Positions 25,141-33,590 of a DNA stretch of 64,000 nucleotides are shown here, in pieces (the stretch's first letter is position 1; each line of letters begins with the position of its first letter). Source of the DNA: CAZUCE01 sp964619265 (GTDB lineage Bacteria > Planctomycetota > UBA1135 > GCA-002686595); the NCBI GenBank assembly GCA_964619265.1, contig CAZUCE010000002.1:215052-279051 (forward strand), read 5' to 3'. The notes under the pieces were generated by a model that was given only the letters and a program-made list of their open reading frames with translations, was not told where the DNA came from and did not search any database. The translations under genes and the position numbers were made by a program.

Positions 25141-27483
25141 ATGGACATTCAACGACGACCCAGCTCCTGCCTTGTGGTTGCAGTTGCAGTTTCCTTCCTA
25201 GGCGCCTGTGACGAGGGGGGGGGCGGCATCATTCAGGGCACCCCGGCCAGTTCCACGGCTCTGGATCTCGAATTTGGGCTCAGCTACACGATCGAGCTCG
25301 GCGGAACCGGGCTGACCGATTCGTTGCTGGCCGACTTCGACGGCAACGGTTCGATCGAGCTCGTCCACGCAGGATCTTTGGACGGCGCGCTCCACATCGC
25401 GACCAACGTGCTCCCGGGGGACCCCAAGGTGACCCCCCTCCAGACGATCCTTCCCGGGAGTGCCCCGCTGCAGCTGATCGAAGGAGACTTCGACGGCGAC
25501 GGCATGCGCGGCTTCGCAGCCCTGTGCAGCGACGGAGCCGATGGCTTCGGCCCGTTCGGTCAGACCGAGGTTGTCTTGTATGAGATCGACGAGGTCGGAA
25601 TGTTCGTCGAACAATCCAGGTTCACGATCTCCGGTTATGCGCTCGCGGGGGCCGCTGGCAAATTGTTTGGCGGTACTCGGGATCAGCTGCTGCTTGCCGA
25701 TTTGGCCGGCGGAGCCGTAGATGTTTACGAGCTGGAGCAAAGTTCAGAGGTCTTCACCCTCGCGACTAGCCTGTCCGGCGCGCCGCCGCCGCCTTCGGCA
25801 AACCTGACGTTGCCGTTTTCGATCGAGCTGTTTGATCACAATGGCAACGGACTGCTCGATGTGGCGGTCGGCCGAACCGATTTGGGCCTTGGCGGTAGTG
25901 CCTCGGCGGGCCGTGTCGAGGTTTTGGAGCAGACGAACCCGGGGGTCTTCGCAGAGCCGATCGTGCTCAGCAACGGGATGCGGGTGCCGTGGGTTGAGGC
26001 CGTCGAAGACTTGGACGGAGACGGTGTGAACGACCTGGTGGCCTACGACTTGGATGCCAGCACTGGGGACGGGGATGATGCTGCCTTGCGCTGGTTCCCC
26101 AGCGGTTTGGATCTCCCCGGTGGCGAGCTGTTGCTCAGCGCCGGTGAGCAACTCGGGGGTGTCGCAGACGTTCTCGTGGCCGACCCGAACGGAGATGGTA
26201 TTCCCGATCTCCTGGTGGCGCAGCCCCAGGAAATGGTGGTCAGTTACCTGGTGGGACCCACTTTTCAGGATCAAGACCGACTTGGGCCGGTCCACGAAGT
26301 TCGCCGGCTTCACAGGTTCCCCGGAGACGGACCGTTGTCCATCCTGGCAACCGGGGTCGCCCGCAGCGTTTGGCTCGCCTCGAACAATCAAGAGGTGGAG
26401 CCGCTCCAGTCCGCCATCGGTTCGCCCGCAGGGTTCGAACCGGCTTTGGTTGTGGCCGGTGACCTGGACTTGGACGGCCGGCCCGACGCCGTGATCGTCG
26501 ACGCGTCCCAACGTGAGGTGCGCTTCCTACGTGGCGCCCCGGACCTTCGGTTCGAGTCGGCCGGCGTCTTTCAACTTAGCGCGGTGGGCCAGGAAACCCC
26601 CGGCGGCATTCGGCTGGTCGATCTAGACGGAGATGGCGATCTCGATCTGGGCCTCGCAGCCAACACGGCCTCCACCGTGGTCCTCATGGAGAACACGGGA
26701 ACGCTACCGCTCGGTGCCTCCGGTGAAGTGGCCTCCTTCCCCGCAGGCGTTCAGCCGATCGACCTGGACTTTGCGGATTTTGACGACGACGGGTTGTTGG
26801 ATGTGGCCCTGAGCGACGCTGGCGCGAGCCGGCTCGTGATTCTGCGAGGAACGGGTCCCTTTGACTTCGAACCATGGACCGAGATTCCCCTGCCGGCTAG
26901 ACCGCTTGCGATCCTCGCCGCGGACCTGGATGGCGACGATCGGTCTGAGATCATCCTGACCGCCTCGAACTCCGACAATTCCGAGCCCCGGCTGTTGGTT
27001 TTCGCGCCGACCGACTCAGGTCCGTTCCCGTTCTCGCTCGTGACCTTCGCAAGCCTGGACGGTGTCGGTGCGCGGATCCGCGTTGGAGACATCAACGGGG
27101 ATGACCGGGTCGACATCGCATGTGGCCACGCCAGCATGATGAGTGAGGGGGTGACGCTGCTGTTTGCGGGAGCCGATCTCACCCAATTCGAGGTCGTGCA
27201 AGTGCCGACTGGACCGGGATCCTCCGCTTTCGAGCTCAGGGACCTGGATTTGGACGGGGACTTGGACGTGGTCTCGGCCCGGACGGACGGGATCCTGGGG
27301 CTGGTCCTCGGCAACGGTTTGGGCGGATTCACGCTGGGCGCCCAGGGTGGCGTTCAGCCGGTGGTTCCGACGGCGACGACCTGGCTTGATTTCGCTGACC
27401 TGGACGGGGACATGCGCCCTGAAATCCTGATGGTGTCTCCCTTGAGCCCCCACTTGTGGGTCGGCCGGAACACCAGCGAGTAG
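25141..27483 (+). CDS. FG-GAP/VCBS-repeat lipoprotein
   Basis: The protein begins with a lipoprotein signal peptide: basic start, hydrophobic core and lipobox FLGAC (Cys23) followed by a glycine run. The remaining 750 residues contain about a dozen calcium-binding DxDxDG-type loops, such as DFDGDGMRG, DLDGDGVND, DPNGDGIPD, DLDGDGDLD and DLDLDGDLD, spaced as in FG-GAP (integrin-alpha-like) beta-propellers. It would be anchored in the outer or inner membrane and face the periplasm or exterior. ATG 25141 is preferred because the open frame upstream to 24916 lacks coding character and would bury the signal peptide. The ligand is unknown. It is separated by 271 bp from the preceding operon. Confidence 0.85.
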   Translation: MDIQRRPSSCLVVAVAVSFLGACDEGGGGIIQGTPASSTALDLEFGLSYTIELGGTGLTDSLLADFDGNGSIELVHAGSLDGALHIATNVLPGDPKVTPLQTILPGSAPLQLIEGDFDGDGMRGFAALCSDGADGFGPFGQTEVVLYEIDEVGMFVEQSRFTISGYALAGAAGKLFGGTRDQLLLADLAGGAVDVYELEQSSEVFTLATSLSGAPPPPSANLTLPFSIELFDHNGNGLLDVAVGRTDLGLGGSASAGRVEVLEQTNPGVFAEPIVLSNGMRVPWVEAVEDLDGDGVNDLVAYDLDASTGDGDDAALRWFPSGLDLPGGELLLSAGEQLGGVADVLVADPNGDGIPDLLVAQPQEMVVSYLVGPTFQDQDRLGPVHEVRRLHRFPGDGPLSILATGVARSVWLASNNQEVEPLQSAIGSPAGFEPALVVAGDLDLDGRPDAVIVDASQREVRFLRGAPDLRFESAGVFQLSAVGQETPGGIRLVDLDGDGDLDLGLAANTASTVVLMENTGTLPLGASGEVASFPAGVQPIDLDFADFDDDGLLDVALSDAGASRLVILRGTGPFDFEPWTEIPLPARPLAILAADLDGDDRSEIILTASNSDNSEPRLLVFAPTDSGPFPFSLVTFASLDGVGARIRVGDINGDDRVDIACGHASMMSEGVTLLFAGADLTQFEVVQVPTGPGSSAFELRDLDLDGDLDVVSARTDGILGLVLGNGLGGFTLGAQGGVQPVVPTATTWLDFADLDGDMRPEILMVSPLSPHLWVGRNTSE

Positions 27484-27505
27484 CGGCCGGCTGAGCCTTG
27501 TGAGG

Positions 27506-27511
27506 TAGTCT
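27506..27511 (+). promoter_or_regulatory. Putative -10 element of the nucleotidyltransferase gene
   Basis: TAGTCT followed by TCGGGGCCTC is of the same type as the elements before cysS, rlmI and the tRNA. A start near 27518 would leave a short leader including the AGAGGG ribosome-binding site at 27528-27533. Confidence 0.35.
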
Positions 27512-27538
27512 TCGGGGCCTCTTTTGCAGAGGGCCCCT

Positions 27539-28516
27539 ATGGCTGAATCTCCCGAATCATCCGCCTCCCCTGAAACCGCTATCCGGGGTGTGATTCTTGC
27601 GGCCGGCAAAGGCAGTCGCATTCGCCCCTTCAGCGAGACCTACCCGAAGCCGCTGCTGCCGGTTCTCGATCGCCCGCTCATGGTGTGGCAAATCCAGTCG
27701 ATGGTGGAACTGGGGATTCGTGACATCACGATTGTCATCGGCCACCTGGGCCACCGGATCGTATCGGAGCTTGGTGACGGGGCGCGCTTCGGTGCTCGAC
27801 TGACGTACGTGGAACAGAACGAAATGCTGGGGATCGCCCATGCGGTGGGTCAGCTCGAACGCTACTTGGATCAGCCGTTCCTGTTGTTCCTCGGCGACAT
27901 CTTCTTCGAAACACGCAATCTTTCGACCATGATCGACCAATTCCACCGGGAGGGTGTGGATGCGGTGTTGGCCGTCAAGCGCGAGCCGGACCCGGCGGCG
28001 ATCCGGCGCAATTTTACCGTCGAGCTCGACGACCGGGGCTTCGTGTGCCGGGTGATGGAAAAACCGCGGCACCCAAGGACCGACCTGAAGGGCTGCGGGC
28101 TGTACCTGTTTGACGCCACGATCTTCGATGCGATTCGCCGGACGCCCCGGACTGCCCTGCGGGACGAGTACGAGATCACCGACGCGATTCAGATCTTCCT
28201 TGGCGACGGGTACGGGGTGTGGGCTTCAGATGTAATTGAGCGCGACCTAAACATGTCGACTCCCGTCGATCTGCTCGATCTCAACTTGCATGCGATGCGC
28301 TGCGGCGGCCTGGAGAACTTCGTGGCGGAAGGGGCCTTCGTCGATCCGACCGCTCGACTCGAGAACTCGGTGATTTTGAAGGGCGCCCGAGTTGGACCGG
28401 GAGTCCATCTGCGCGAGTGTTGCGTCCTACCTGGAGAAGTGGTCGGAGGTGGATCCTTCGAGCGTTCCATTCTCTCGGCCGGTCGAGTGGTCGACTGCTC
28501 GGACAACGACGACTAA
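27539..28516 (+). CDS. Sugar-1-phosphate nucleotidyltransferase
   Basis: These enzymes join a sugar 1-phosphate to an NTP to make NDP-sugars for cell-envelope glycans. The N-terminal signature GVILAAGKGSRIRPF with TYPKPLLPV (residues 17-42) is the nucleotide-binding loop; FLGDIFFE supplies the metal-binding Asp, and EKPRHP and GCGLYLFD are typical of glucose-1-phosphate thymidylyl/mannose-1-phosphate guanylyl transferases. The last 70 residues look like two or three left-handed beta-helix coils (ENSVILKGARVGPGVHL). The precise sugar and base are not readable. ATG 27539 has AGAGGG 5 nt upstream. The stop lies 135 bp from a convergent gene. Confidence 0.87.
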   Translation: MAESPESSASPETAIRGVILAAGKGSRIRPFSETYPKPLLPVLDRPLMVWQIQSMVELGIRDITIVIGHLGHRIVSELGDGARFGARLTYVEQNEMLGIAHAVGQLERYLDQPFLLFLGDIFFETRNLSTMIDQFHREGVDAVLAVKREPDPAAIRRNFTVELDDRGFVCRVMEKPRHPRTDLKGCGLYLFDATIFDAIRRTPRTALRDEYEITDAIQIFLGDGYGVWASDVIERDLNMSTPVDLLDLNLHAMRCGGLENFVAEGAFVDPTARLENSVILKGARVGPGVHLRECCVLPGEVVGGGSFERSILSAGRVVDCSDNDD

Positions 28517-28542
28517 CCCAAGCAAAGGAAGGTTGGCTTGGG
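28517..28542 (+). terminator. Possible terminator hairpin between convergent genes
   Basis: CCCAAGC (28517-28523) and GCTTGGG (28536-28542) form a 7-bp stem with a 12-nt loop directly after the stop codon at 28514-28516. No T run follows on the plus strand, so this is only a weak candidate. Confidence 0.3.
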
Positions 28543-28651
28543 GGGCCTCCGAGGAGCCGCTTCTGGCCTCGAGCATTCGCTGGCGGGTCAGATGCCTGTG
28601 GGCCAGATGGCATGGAGCGCAAGCTGCCCTTCGTTCTGCGGTCTCGGCCGG

Positions 28652-29845
28652 TCACCGGGAGAGGATCGGCAGCGTCTCCAGCGGAATGCTCAAGAATAGG
28701 CACTGCATGGCCGTCGAGTAGGCAATCCCATAGCCCGAGCCCTGCCAGGAGCCGTCCTCTTGTTGGGAGGCCAGAACGTCGCGCAGCTCTTCTTCGTACC
28801 AGCGATCAAACAGGCTGCGGTCGGGGTTTTGCCAGAGGGCTTGCGCGAGGTAGAAGCGCTCGTAGTAAGGATGGGCCGCGACCTCGCCGTTCCGTTCCCG
28901 TTCGGCTAAGTCGCGCCAGATCGCCTCCAGCCCTCGCTCGATCGAAGTGTCTTGGTAGCGGCCAGCGGCGTTCAACGTAGAGATCGCCGCAGCGGTCAGT
29001 GCCACCGAGGTTTGGTCCGATCCAATTTGATAGCGAAACGCTCCGTTCTCCGCTTGGCTACGCCGAACGTAACTCTCGGCTCGAGCGATCACGGCACCGT
29101 CGATGGTGACTCCGGCATTGCGTGCGGCCCGCAGCGCCTGGACGAGGCAAATGGTGACCGAACCTTCGTGCTGAACCTCGACCCGTGGTTCGTAGTACCA
29201 GCCGCCTTCCGCCCCTTGGGTTCGTTCGATCAGCGCGGTGGCAAGCGCTAGCGCTCGGGCGAGGCGCGCGCCGCGCGGGCTCTTTGGAGAAATGGCAAAC
29301 GCCTGGGCCAGAGCCAAAGTGGCAAACCCATGTCCGTGCAGGCGCGAGGTCAAGTCAGCTCCGGAGCCCACATAGCCCTGCTCGGGAGCAGCAGACTGTA
29401 GCTGGACACGAGCGAGGAGGTAGTCGATGCCACGCGCGACTTCAGGTCCGTGTGGCCCGCGCCCCGGGGTGCTGCCGCCGGACAGCAGGGCGAGGGTGCC
29501 AAGGGCGCTGATCGCGACGGGAGCTTGGAGGTTCTTCGCGCTGCCGGTGAGCGGGAAGGAGCCGTCGATGCTCTCGCGCTGCAGGGCGGCTAGGTAGTCG
29601 AGACCTTGCTGCAAGGCGTGCGCCCCCGCCCGGCGGCGTGCGGCCCCGGGTGCGGCGTCTTGGCTGAGCTTGGCGTCCGCGGGAGAATCCTGGGGAGCGG
29701 AGGATTGAACCGGCTGGGTCGCAGGCTCATCGGTTCGGGCGATCGTCGCACAGAGCGCGAGGCATACCACGCCCAGCAAGCGCGGTTGCGCCCTACCCAA
29801 GCGGTTCGCGCGGGGAGAGGTTGCATCCGGCCGCCTCTGAATCAT
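28652..29845 (-). CDS. Secreted prenyltransferase/squalene-cyclase-repeat (alpha-toroid) protein, paralogue 2
   Basis: A periplasmic-type protein with an N-terminal signal peptide (RLLGVVCLALCATIARTD, about residues 22-39) and repeats of the QW-like toroid class: LDYLAALQRESIDGSF, GIDYLLARVQ, QGAEGGWYYEP, SYVRRSQAENGAFRY and LASQQEDGSW. It lacks an evident DxDD or other catalytic acid motif of terpene cyclases, so a binding or scaffolding role is more likely than terpene chemistry (inference). It matches the protein at 36005 in repeats, in a GRGPHGPEVARGIDYLL segment and in the closing LPILSR motif. ATG 29845 overlaps the preceding gene by ATGA; TTG 29869 is also in frame. It is the last gene of the minus-strand cluster. 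Confidence 0.8.
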   Translation of the reverse strand: MIQRRPDATSPRANRLGRAQPRLLGVVCLALCATIARTDEPATQPVQSSAPQDSPADAKLSQDAAPGAARRRAGAHALQQGLDYLAALQRESIDGSFPLTGSAKNLQAPVAISALGTLALLSGGSTPGRGPHGPEVARGIDYLLARVQLQSAAPEQGYVGSGADLTSRLHGHGFATLALAQAFAISPKSPRGARLARALALATALIERTQGAEGGWYYEPRVEVQHEGSVTICLVQALRAARNAGVTIDGAVIARAESYVRRSQAENGAFRYQIGSDQTSVALTAAAISTLNAAGRYQDTSIERGLEAIWRDLAERERNGEVAAHPYYERFYLAQALWQNPDRSLFDRWYEEELRDVLASQQEDGSWQGSGYGIAYSTAMQCLFLSIPLETLPILSR

Positions 29846-30675
29846 CCTTCGCGCTGAAGTCGAAGCCAATAGGCTTCGATGAACTCGCGGTACTCAAGCG
29901 GAAGATCGTCGCTCACCTGGTTGGAGAAGATCTCCTGCACGCGGGGGGGGAGTTCTCCCCACTGACCGGCAGCCCCAGCTTCGCTACCGGCGCCTAGCGG
30001 ATCCGAGCCAACTTGCTCCCCCTCTTGGTTGGCGCCTTCGCCCTCTCCCTGTTCGCCGCCCTCCGGCGTAGGGCGCTCGCCCTGCTGGGGGTCTGATCCC
30101 TCAGTTTCCGAGTTGCCCCCGGTGTCTTGTCCACTCTGGGGAGAGCCTGCTTCGTTGCGGGAAGATTCCATCTCACGCTGACTTTCCTGCCCGCGGTTGT
30201 CCATGGGGCTGCTGCCTTGCCCTTGTTCCTGGCCTTGCTCGCCGCCCTGCGAGGAGTCCGGCGGGCTGCCGGAGCCTTGTTGCTGTTGCTGTTGTTCTTG
30301 CTGCATTTCCTGGGCGAGATCCAAGATGGCGTCGATTCCCTCAGCGACTTCGCGACTGCGATCGCGGGAGGCCAGAAACAACTCCGAGATTCCGGACTCG
30401 AGCAACTCAAGATCCTGTTCGCCGGCTGCGGCTTCGAACAGCAAGTCATCGATGGCCAGTAGGTTGCGTTCGACCTCGGCGAACAGGTCCATCATCTCCT
30501 GCTGCTTAGGATCCTGTTGGTTTAGCTCGCTCTCGAGCTGTTCGAGTCGGCCGGTATCCTCTTCCTCCGGCTCTTGGGCCCCGGCCGTGAAGCCGGCGGT
30601 GACCAAAACGGATGCTGCAGCCAGGAGTTGGAGGGGGTGGAATGTGCGGGGAGTGGTTTGGCTGTGGTGCTTCAC
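29842..30675 (-). CDS. Secreted Gln/Gly/Ser-rich protein with conserved C-terminal motif
   Basis: The N-terminus is a signal peptide (FHPLQLLAAASVLVTAGFTAGAQ). Residues about 40-125 are helical and acidic. Residues about 125-235 are low complexity, rich in Gln, Gly, Ser and Glu, including a run of glutamines. The end, WGELPPRVQEIFSNQ then PLEYREFIEAYWLRL, resembles a short domain found after low-complexity segments in proteins encoded by planctomycete MoxR/vWA clusters. Function is unknown. The start overlaps the coiled-coil gene and the stop overlaps the toroid gene, each by ATGA, so the three are translationally coupled. Confidence 0.7.
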   Translation of the reverse strand: MKHHSQTTPRTFHPLQLLAAASVLVTAGFTAGAQEPEEEDTGRLEQLESELNQQDPKQQEMMDLFAEVERNLLAIDDLLFEAAAGEQDLELLESGISELFLASRDRSREVAEGIDAILDLAQEMQQEQQQQQQGSGSPPDSSQGGEQGQEQGQGSSPMDNRGQESQREMESSRNEAGSPQSGQDTGGNSETEGSDPQQGERPTPEGGEQGEGEGANQEGEQVGSDPLGAGSEAGAAGQWGELPPRVQEIFSNQVSDDLPLEYREFIEAYWLRLQREG

Positions 30676-33590
30676 GGTTTCTCCGGTGTAGACGCTTCGG
30701 TGGGATCGGGTAGGCCGAGTCTCTCTCGGAACCGTCCGAAGAGTTTGGTTAGTCGATCGTGACGCGCGGCCAGTCGACGAAGGTCATCGAACACCAGCGG
30801 ATTCACCAATCCACCCGAACTCAGTTCGGGATACAGCAGCTCTAGATGATCCAGGGAGCTGCGTAGATCGAGCTCCATGTGCTTGAGCAGACGAAGCTCA
30901 GCCTGGTCGGGAACCAGCCTGTTCTGGCCCTGGTCTTGTTGCTGTTGTTGTTGTTCCTGCTGCTCGCCTTCTTGATTCTGATTTTCTTCTTTCTCTTTTT
31001 CGTCTTCGCGTCGACGTTGCTCTTCCTCGAGGGCCTCGAGTAGAGCGACGAGATTCGCTTCGGCGGCTCGCTGCAAGACCTGCACGCGCTCTCCGCTTTG
31101 ATAGTCCCCGGTTTCGTCCATCGAGCGGCCGACTTCTTCGAGGTCGAAGCGCACCGTCCGAAAACCCTCCGCGAAAACCACGCTCTCTTGTTCTTCGAGG
31201 GCGGTTTCCAGGGTCTCCACGCGACCTGCTAGAGAGGCCTCTTCCCGGGCGACGCGGCGGATGCCGAGCCGCAAAGCGCGCCCCGGACTTTGCCCCGGTT
31301 CGCGTCGCAGGTTGAGTTCCAGCGTGTCCTCCATAAGCTCCCGGTGCTCGTCGAGGATTGCCTGGGCATCCTCGCGGATTCGAAAGATCAGTTCTTCTTC
31401 TCGCAGCCGCTGGTATTCGCGCTCCTGCTCGGCGAGCTCTTCGACGGCTTGTTCGAGCTCGCGACGAGTCTCCTCGGCTGCCTCTTCGGCCTGATCGGGG
31501 CGACCTCGATCGAGTTCCTCGCTGGCTTCGCCAGCCGATTGGGCAGCCCGGTCCAGGGATTCCATGCGGCCAACGTCTTCGAGATCTTCCCCGAGTTCGG
31601 CCAACTCCAGAATGCGCTCGGCGATCTCGCGCTGCTCCTCGGCGAGCCGAGCTGCTTCGGCTTGATCCTCTGGCTCTTGAAGCTCGGTGCCCTGGGATAG
31701 AGCTTCGCTTGCTTCGCGGAGCTGTTCGCGGGCAGCCTCTTGGTTGCGGGCCGCCTCCGAGGGTTGCCCGGAATCCAATTGTTGAGAGCTCTGCTCAGAG
31801 GCTTCGCGCGCAGCCTGCAAAGACTCTTGGGCCTGTTCCTGCGCAGCTGCGGACAGTCCATCTACGGACTCGGCACGCTGCTCCAATTCGCGAAGTTGCT
31901 CGGTCATGGCCTGTTGAGCTTGGGTCAGCTCTTGGCCCGCTGGGCTTTGCGCCCGCTGTTCCCCCGCAGCCGAGCGCGCCTGGGACAGCGACTCAGAGGC
32001 CTGGTTGAGGGACTCCTGGGCTTCTTTCGCAGACTGGGCGGCCGACTCTGGCTGTCCACTGGTGGTCTCGGAAGCTTCGCTCATTTCCTCTGCGGCCTGG
32101 CGCAGTTGATCTGCAGCGAGTTCGAGTTCCTCGCGCGCCGCAGCAGACGATTCCTGTTCGGCCATGCGTTCGAGGGAACCGGCCAAGCTCTCCGCCGCAG
32201 TTTGCTGGTCGGCTTGGCTACGCGCGAGGTCATCTTCCAGGCGACCCAGATCGGAGCGTCCGCGCTCGAGGGCCCGGAGTGCGCGCTCGCCGGCCTTGGC
32301 AGCCTGCTGGGATAGCTCCTCGGCCACCCCCGAATCCGCGGCCGAATCGGATTGTTCTTTCCGCTCTTGCGCAAGCGCGAGCGCTTCCAGAGCTTCGTCC
32401 CGGGGAGGCTGGGCGGCACTTTCGTCCGCGATGCCAGCTTCGAGGGCAGCAGCTGCTCGGTCGCGGGCCTCGGCAGCCGTTTGGGCGGCTTGCTCAGCGC
32501 GAGCTTGGGCGCTGGCGGCCGCTTCGCGCATGGACTCAGCGGCCGCTTCGCGCTCGGCTTTGGTCGTAGCGGACTCGGCCGCTTGGGCTGCCTTCTCAAG
32601 GGCGCTCTGGCCCGCCCGAGCGGCTTCGGCCAGCGACTCCGAGCTGGTCAGCTTAGCGGCTTGTTCGGCTTCTTCGGCTGCTTGCGCCAGTTGAGCCGGT
32701 GTCAGTAATTCGCCGATTTCTAAGCCCTCGGCGGCCTCCTGGAGCTCGTTCGCGGTGCGGCGTTCGCGATTCGCCACTTGTTCAGCCGAACGTGCGTCGC
32801 GCAGCTGTTCGGCGGCCGCCTCCAGGACCGAGTCATCGCCGGGTTGCAGGGAATCGAGCAGGGCGGCATCCACGTTCTGCTTGCGCGCCAAGTCTTCGAG
32901 TTGCCGAGCTGCGAAGCCGTACTCGAAGTCGCCCGTGGCGCGGCCCGCGGCTTGGGTCCGATCGAGGAGCTCCTGGGCTTCCTCGAGGGTTCGCTCAAGA
33001 TCCGCCTCAAGTTCGCGGAGCTCTGGGCTCTTCGCTTGATCGCGCAATTCGCGAATTTGCGCTTCGAGCTTTCGTTCCTTCTGGGCCAGCTCGCTGGCCC
33101 GGGCGGCGACCGCCTGGAGGTCGGCCAACTTCTCTTCCAGATCATCTTGGTTGGCCCGATCAAGCAGCACGGTCAGCAGGCGTTCAAGCTCGGCCACGGC
33201 CCGGTTTTGCTGATCGACGGCCTGCAGAACCAAGCCTCGCTCGACCGAGTCAGCCGACTCGCTCATCCACTCTTCGAGCGTGCGCGCATCGGCTTCTCTA
33301 GAATTCAGTTGTTCGAGCGCGTTTTGCAGGACCTCGACAACCCGGGTGCGTCCCTCGCTCTCCATTCGCGCAAGCAGCACCTCCATCGTTTGCCGCAACC
33401 TCTGGAGCTGGCGCATCAGCAGCGCTTGTTCCTCGCGAATCCCGGCCAGGGTGGCGTCCTCTTGGACGGCCATGGAAGCAGCCCCGGGCGTGGCGGGTGT
33501 CGCCAGGACGCTGGAACCCAACCCGAGGAGGACTGTGGCGAACAGCGCTTTGCGCTTGGCCTGGTGGAATCCGTGCTTACTTTGACGCAT
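30672..33590 (-). CDS. Giant secreted coiled-coil protein
   Basis: A signal peptide (ALFATVLLGLGSSVLATPATPGAA) precedes about 900 residues almost wholly made of Ala/Glu/Gln/Arg/Leu heptad-like sequence, with repeated blocks such as ARELAEQ, AAEEAEQAA and QAREASEQ. Near residues 855-895 is a highly acidic, Gln-rich stretch ending in a run of Gln. The C-terminal 70 residues (LKHMELDLRSSLDHLELLYPEL) look like an ordered helical domain. It should form a long rod in the periplasm. It overlaps the DUF4175 gene by 14 bases and the Gln-rich gene by 4. Repetitive GC-rich coding makes many antisense open frames here; those are shadows. Confidence 0.75.
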   Translation of the reverse strand: MRQSKHGFHQAKRKALFATVLLGLGSSVLATPATPGAASMAVQEDATLAGIREEQALLMRQLQRLRQTMEVLLARMESEGRTRVVEVLQNALEQLNSREADARTLEEWMSESADSVERGLVLQAVDQQNRAVAELERLLTVLLDRANQDDLEEKLADLQAVAARASELAQKERKLEAQIRELRDQAKSPELRELEADLERTLEEAQELLDRTQAAGRATGDFEYGFAARQLEDLARKQNVDAALLDSLQPGDDSVLEAAAEQLRDARSAEQVANRERRTANELQEAAEGLEIGELLTPAQLAQAAEEAEQAAKLTSSESLAEAARAGQSALEKAAQAAESATTKAEREAAAESMREAAASAQARAEQAAQTAAEARDRAAAALEAGIADESAAQPPRDEALEALALAQERKEQSDSAADSGVAEELSQQAAKAGERALRALERGRSDLGRLEDDLARSQADQQTAAESLAGSLERMAEQESSAAAREELELAADQLRQAAEEMSEASETTSGQPESAAQSAKEAQESLNQASESLSQARSAAGEQRAQSPAGQELTQAQQAMTEQLRELEQRAESVDGLSAAAQEQAQESLQAAREASEQSSQQLDSGQPSEAARNQEAAREQLREASEALSQGTELQEPEDQAEAARLAEEQREIAERILELAELGEDLEDVGRMESLDRAAQSAGEASEELDRGRPDQAEEAAEETRRELEQAVEELAEQEREYQRLREEELIFRIREDAQAILDEHRELMEDTLELNLRREPGQSPGRALRLGIRRVAREEASLAGRVETLETALEEQESVVFAEGFRTVRFDLEEVGRSMDETGDYQSGERVQVLQRAAEANLVALLEALEEEQRRREDEKEKEENQNQEGEQQEQQQQQQDQGQNRLVPDQAELRLLKHMELDLRSSLDHLELLYPELSSGGLVNPLVFDDLRRLAARHDRLTKLFGRFRERLGLPDPTEASTPEKP

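Noticed and set aside
28652..29845. Terpene cyclase or squalene-hopene cyclase activity
   Set aside because: Repeats match the fold, but I see no catalytic DxDD, and a signal peptide places it outside the cytoplasm.
30672..33590. Repeat array in the coiled-coil gene that might be CRISPR-like
   Set aside because: The repeats are in-frame heptad-type coding sequence without regular spacers.
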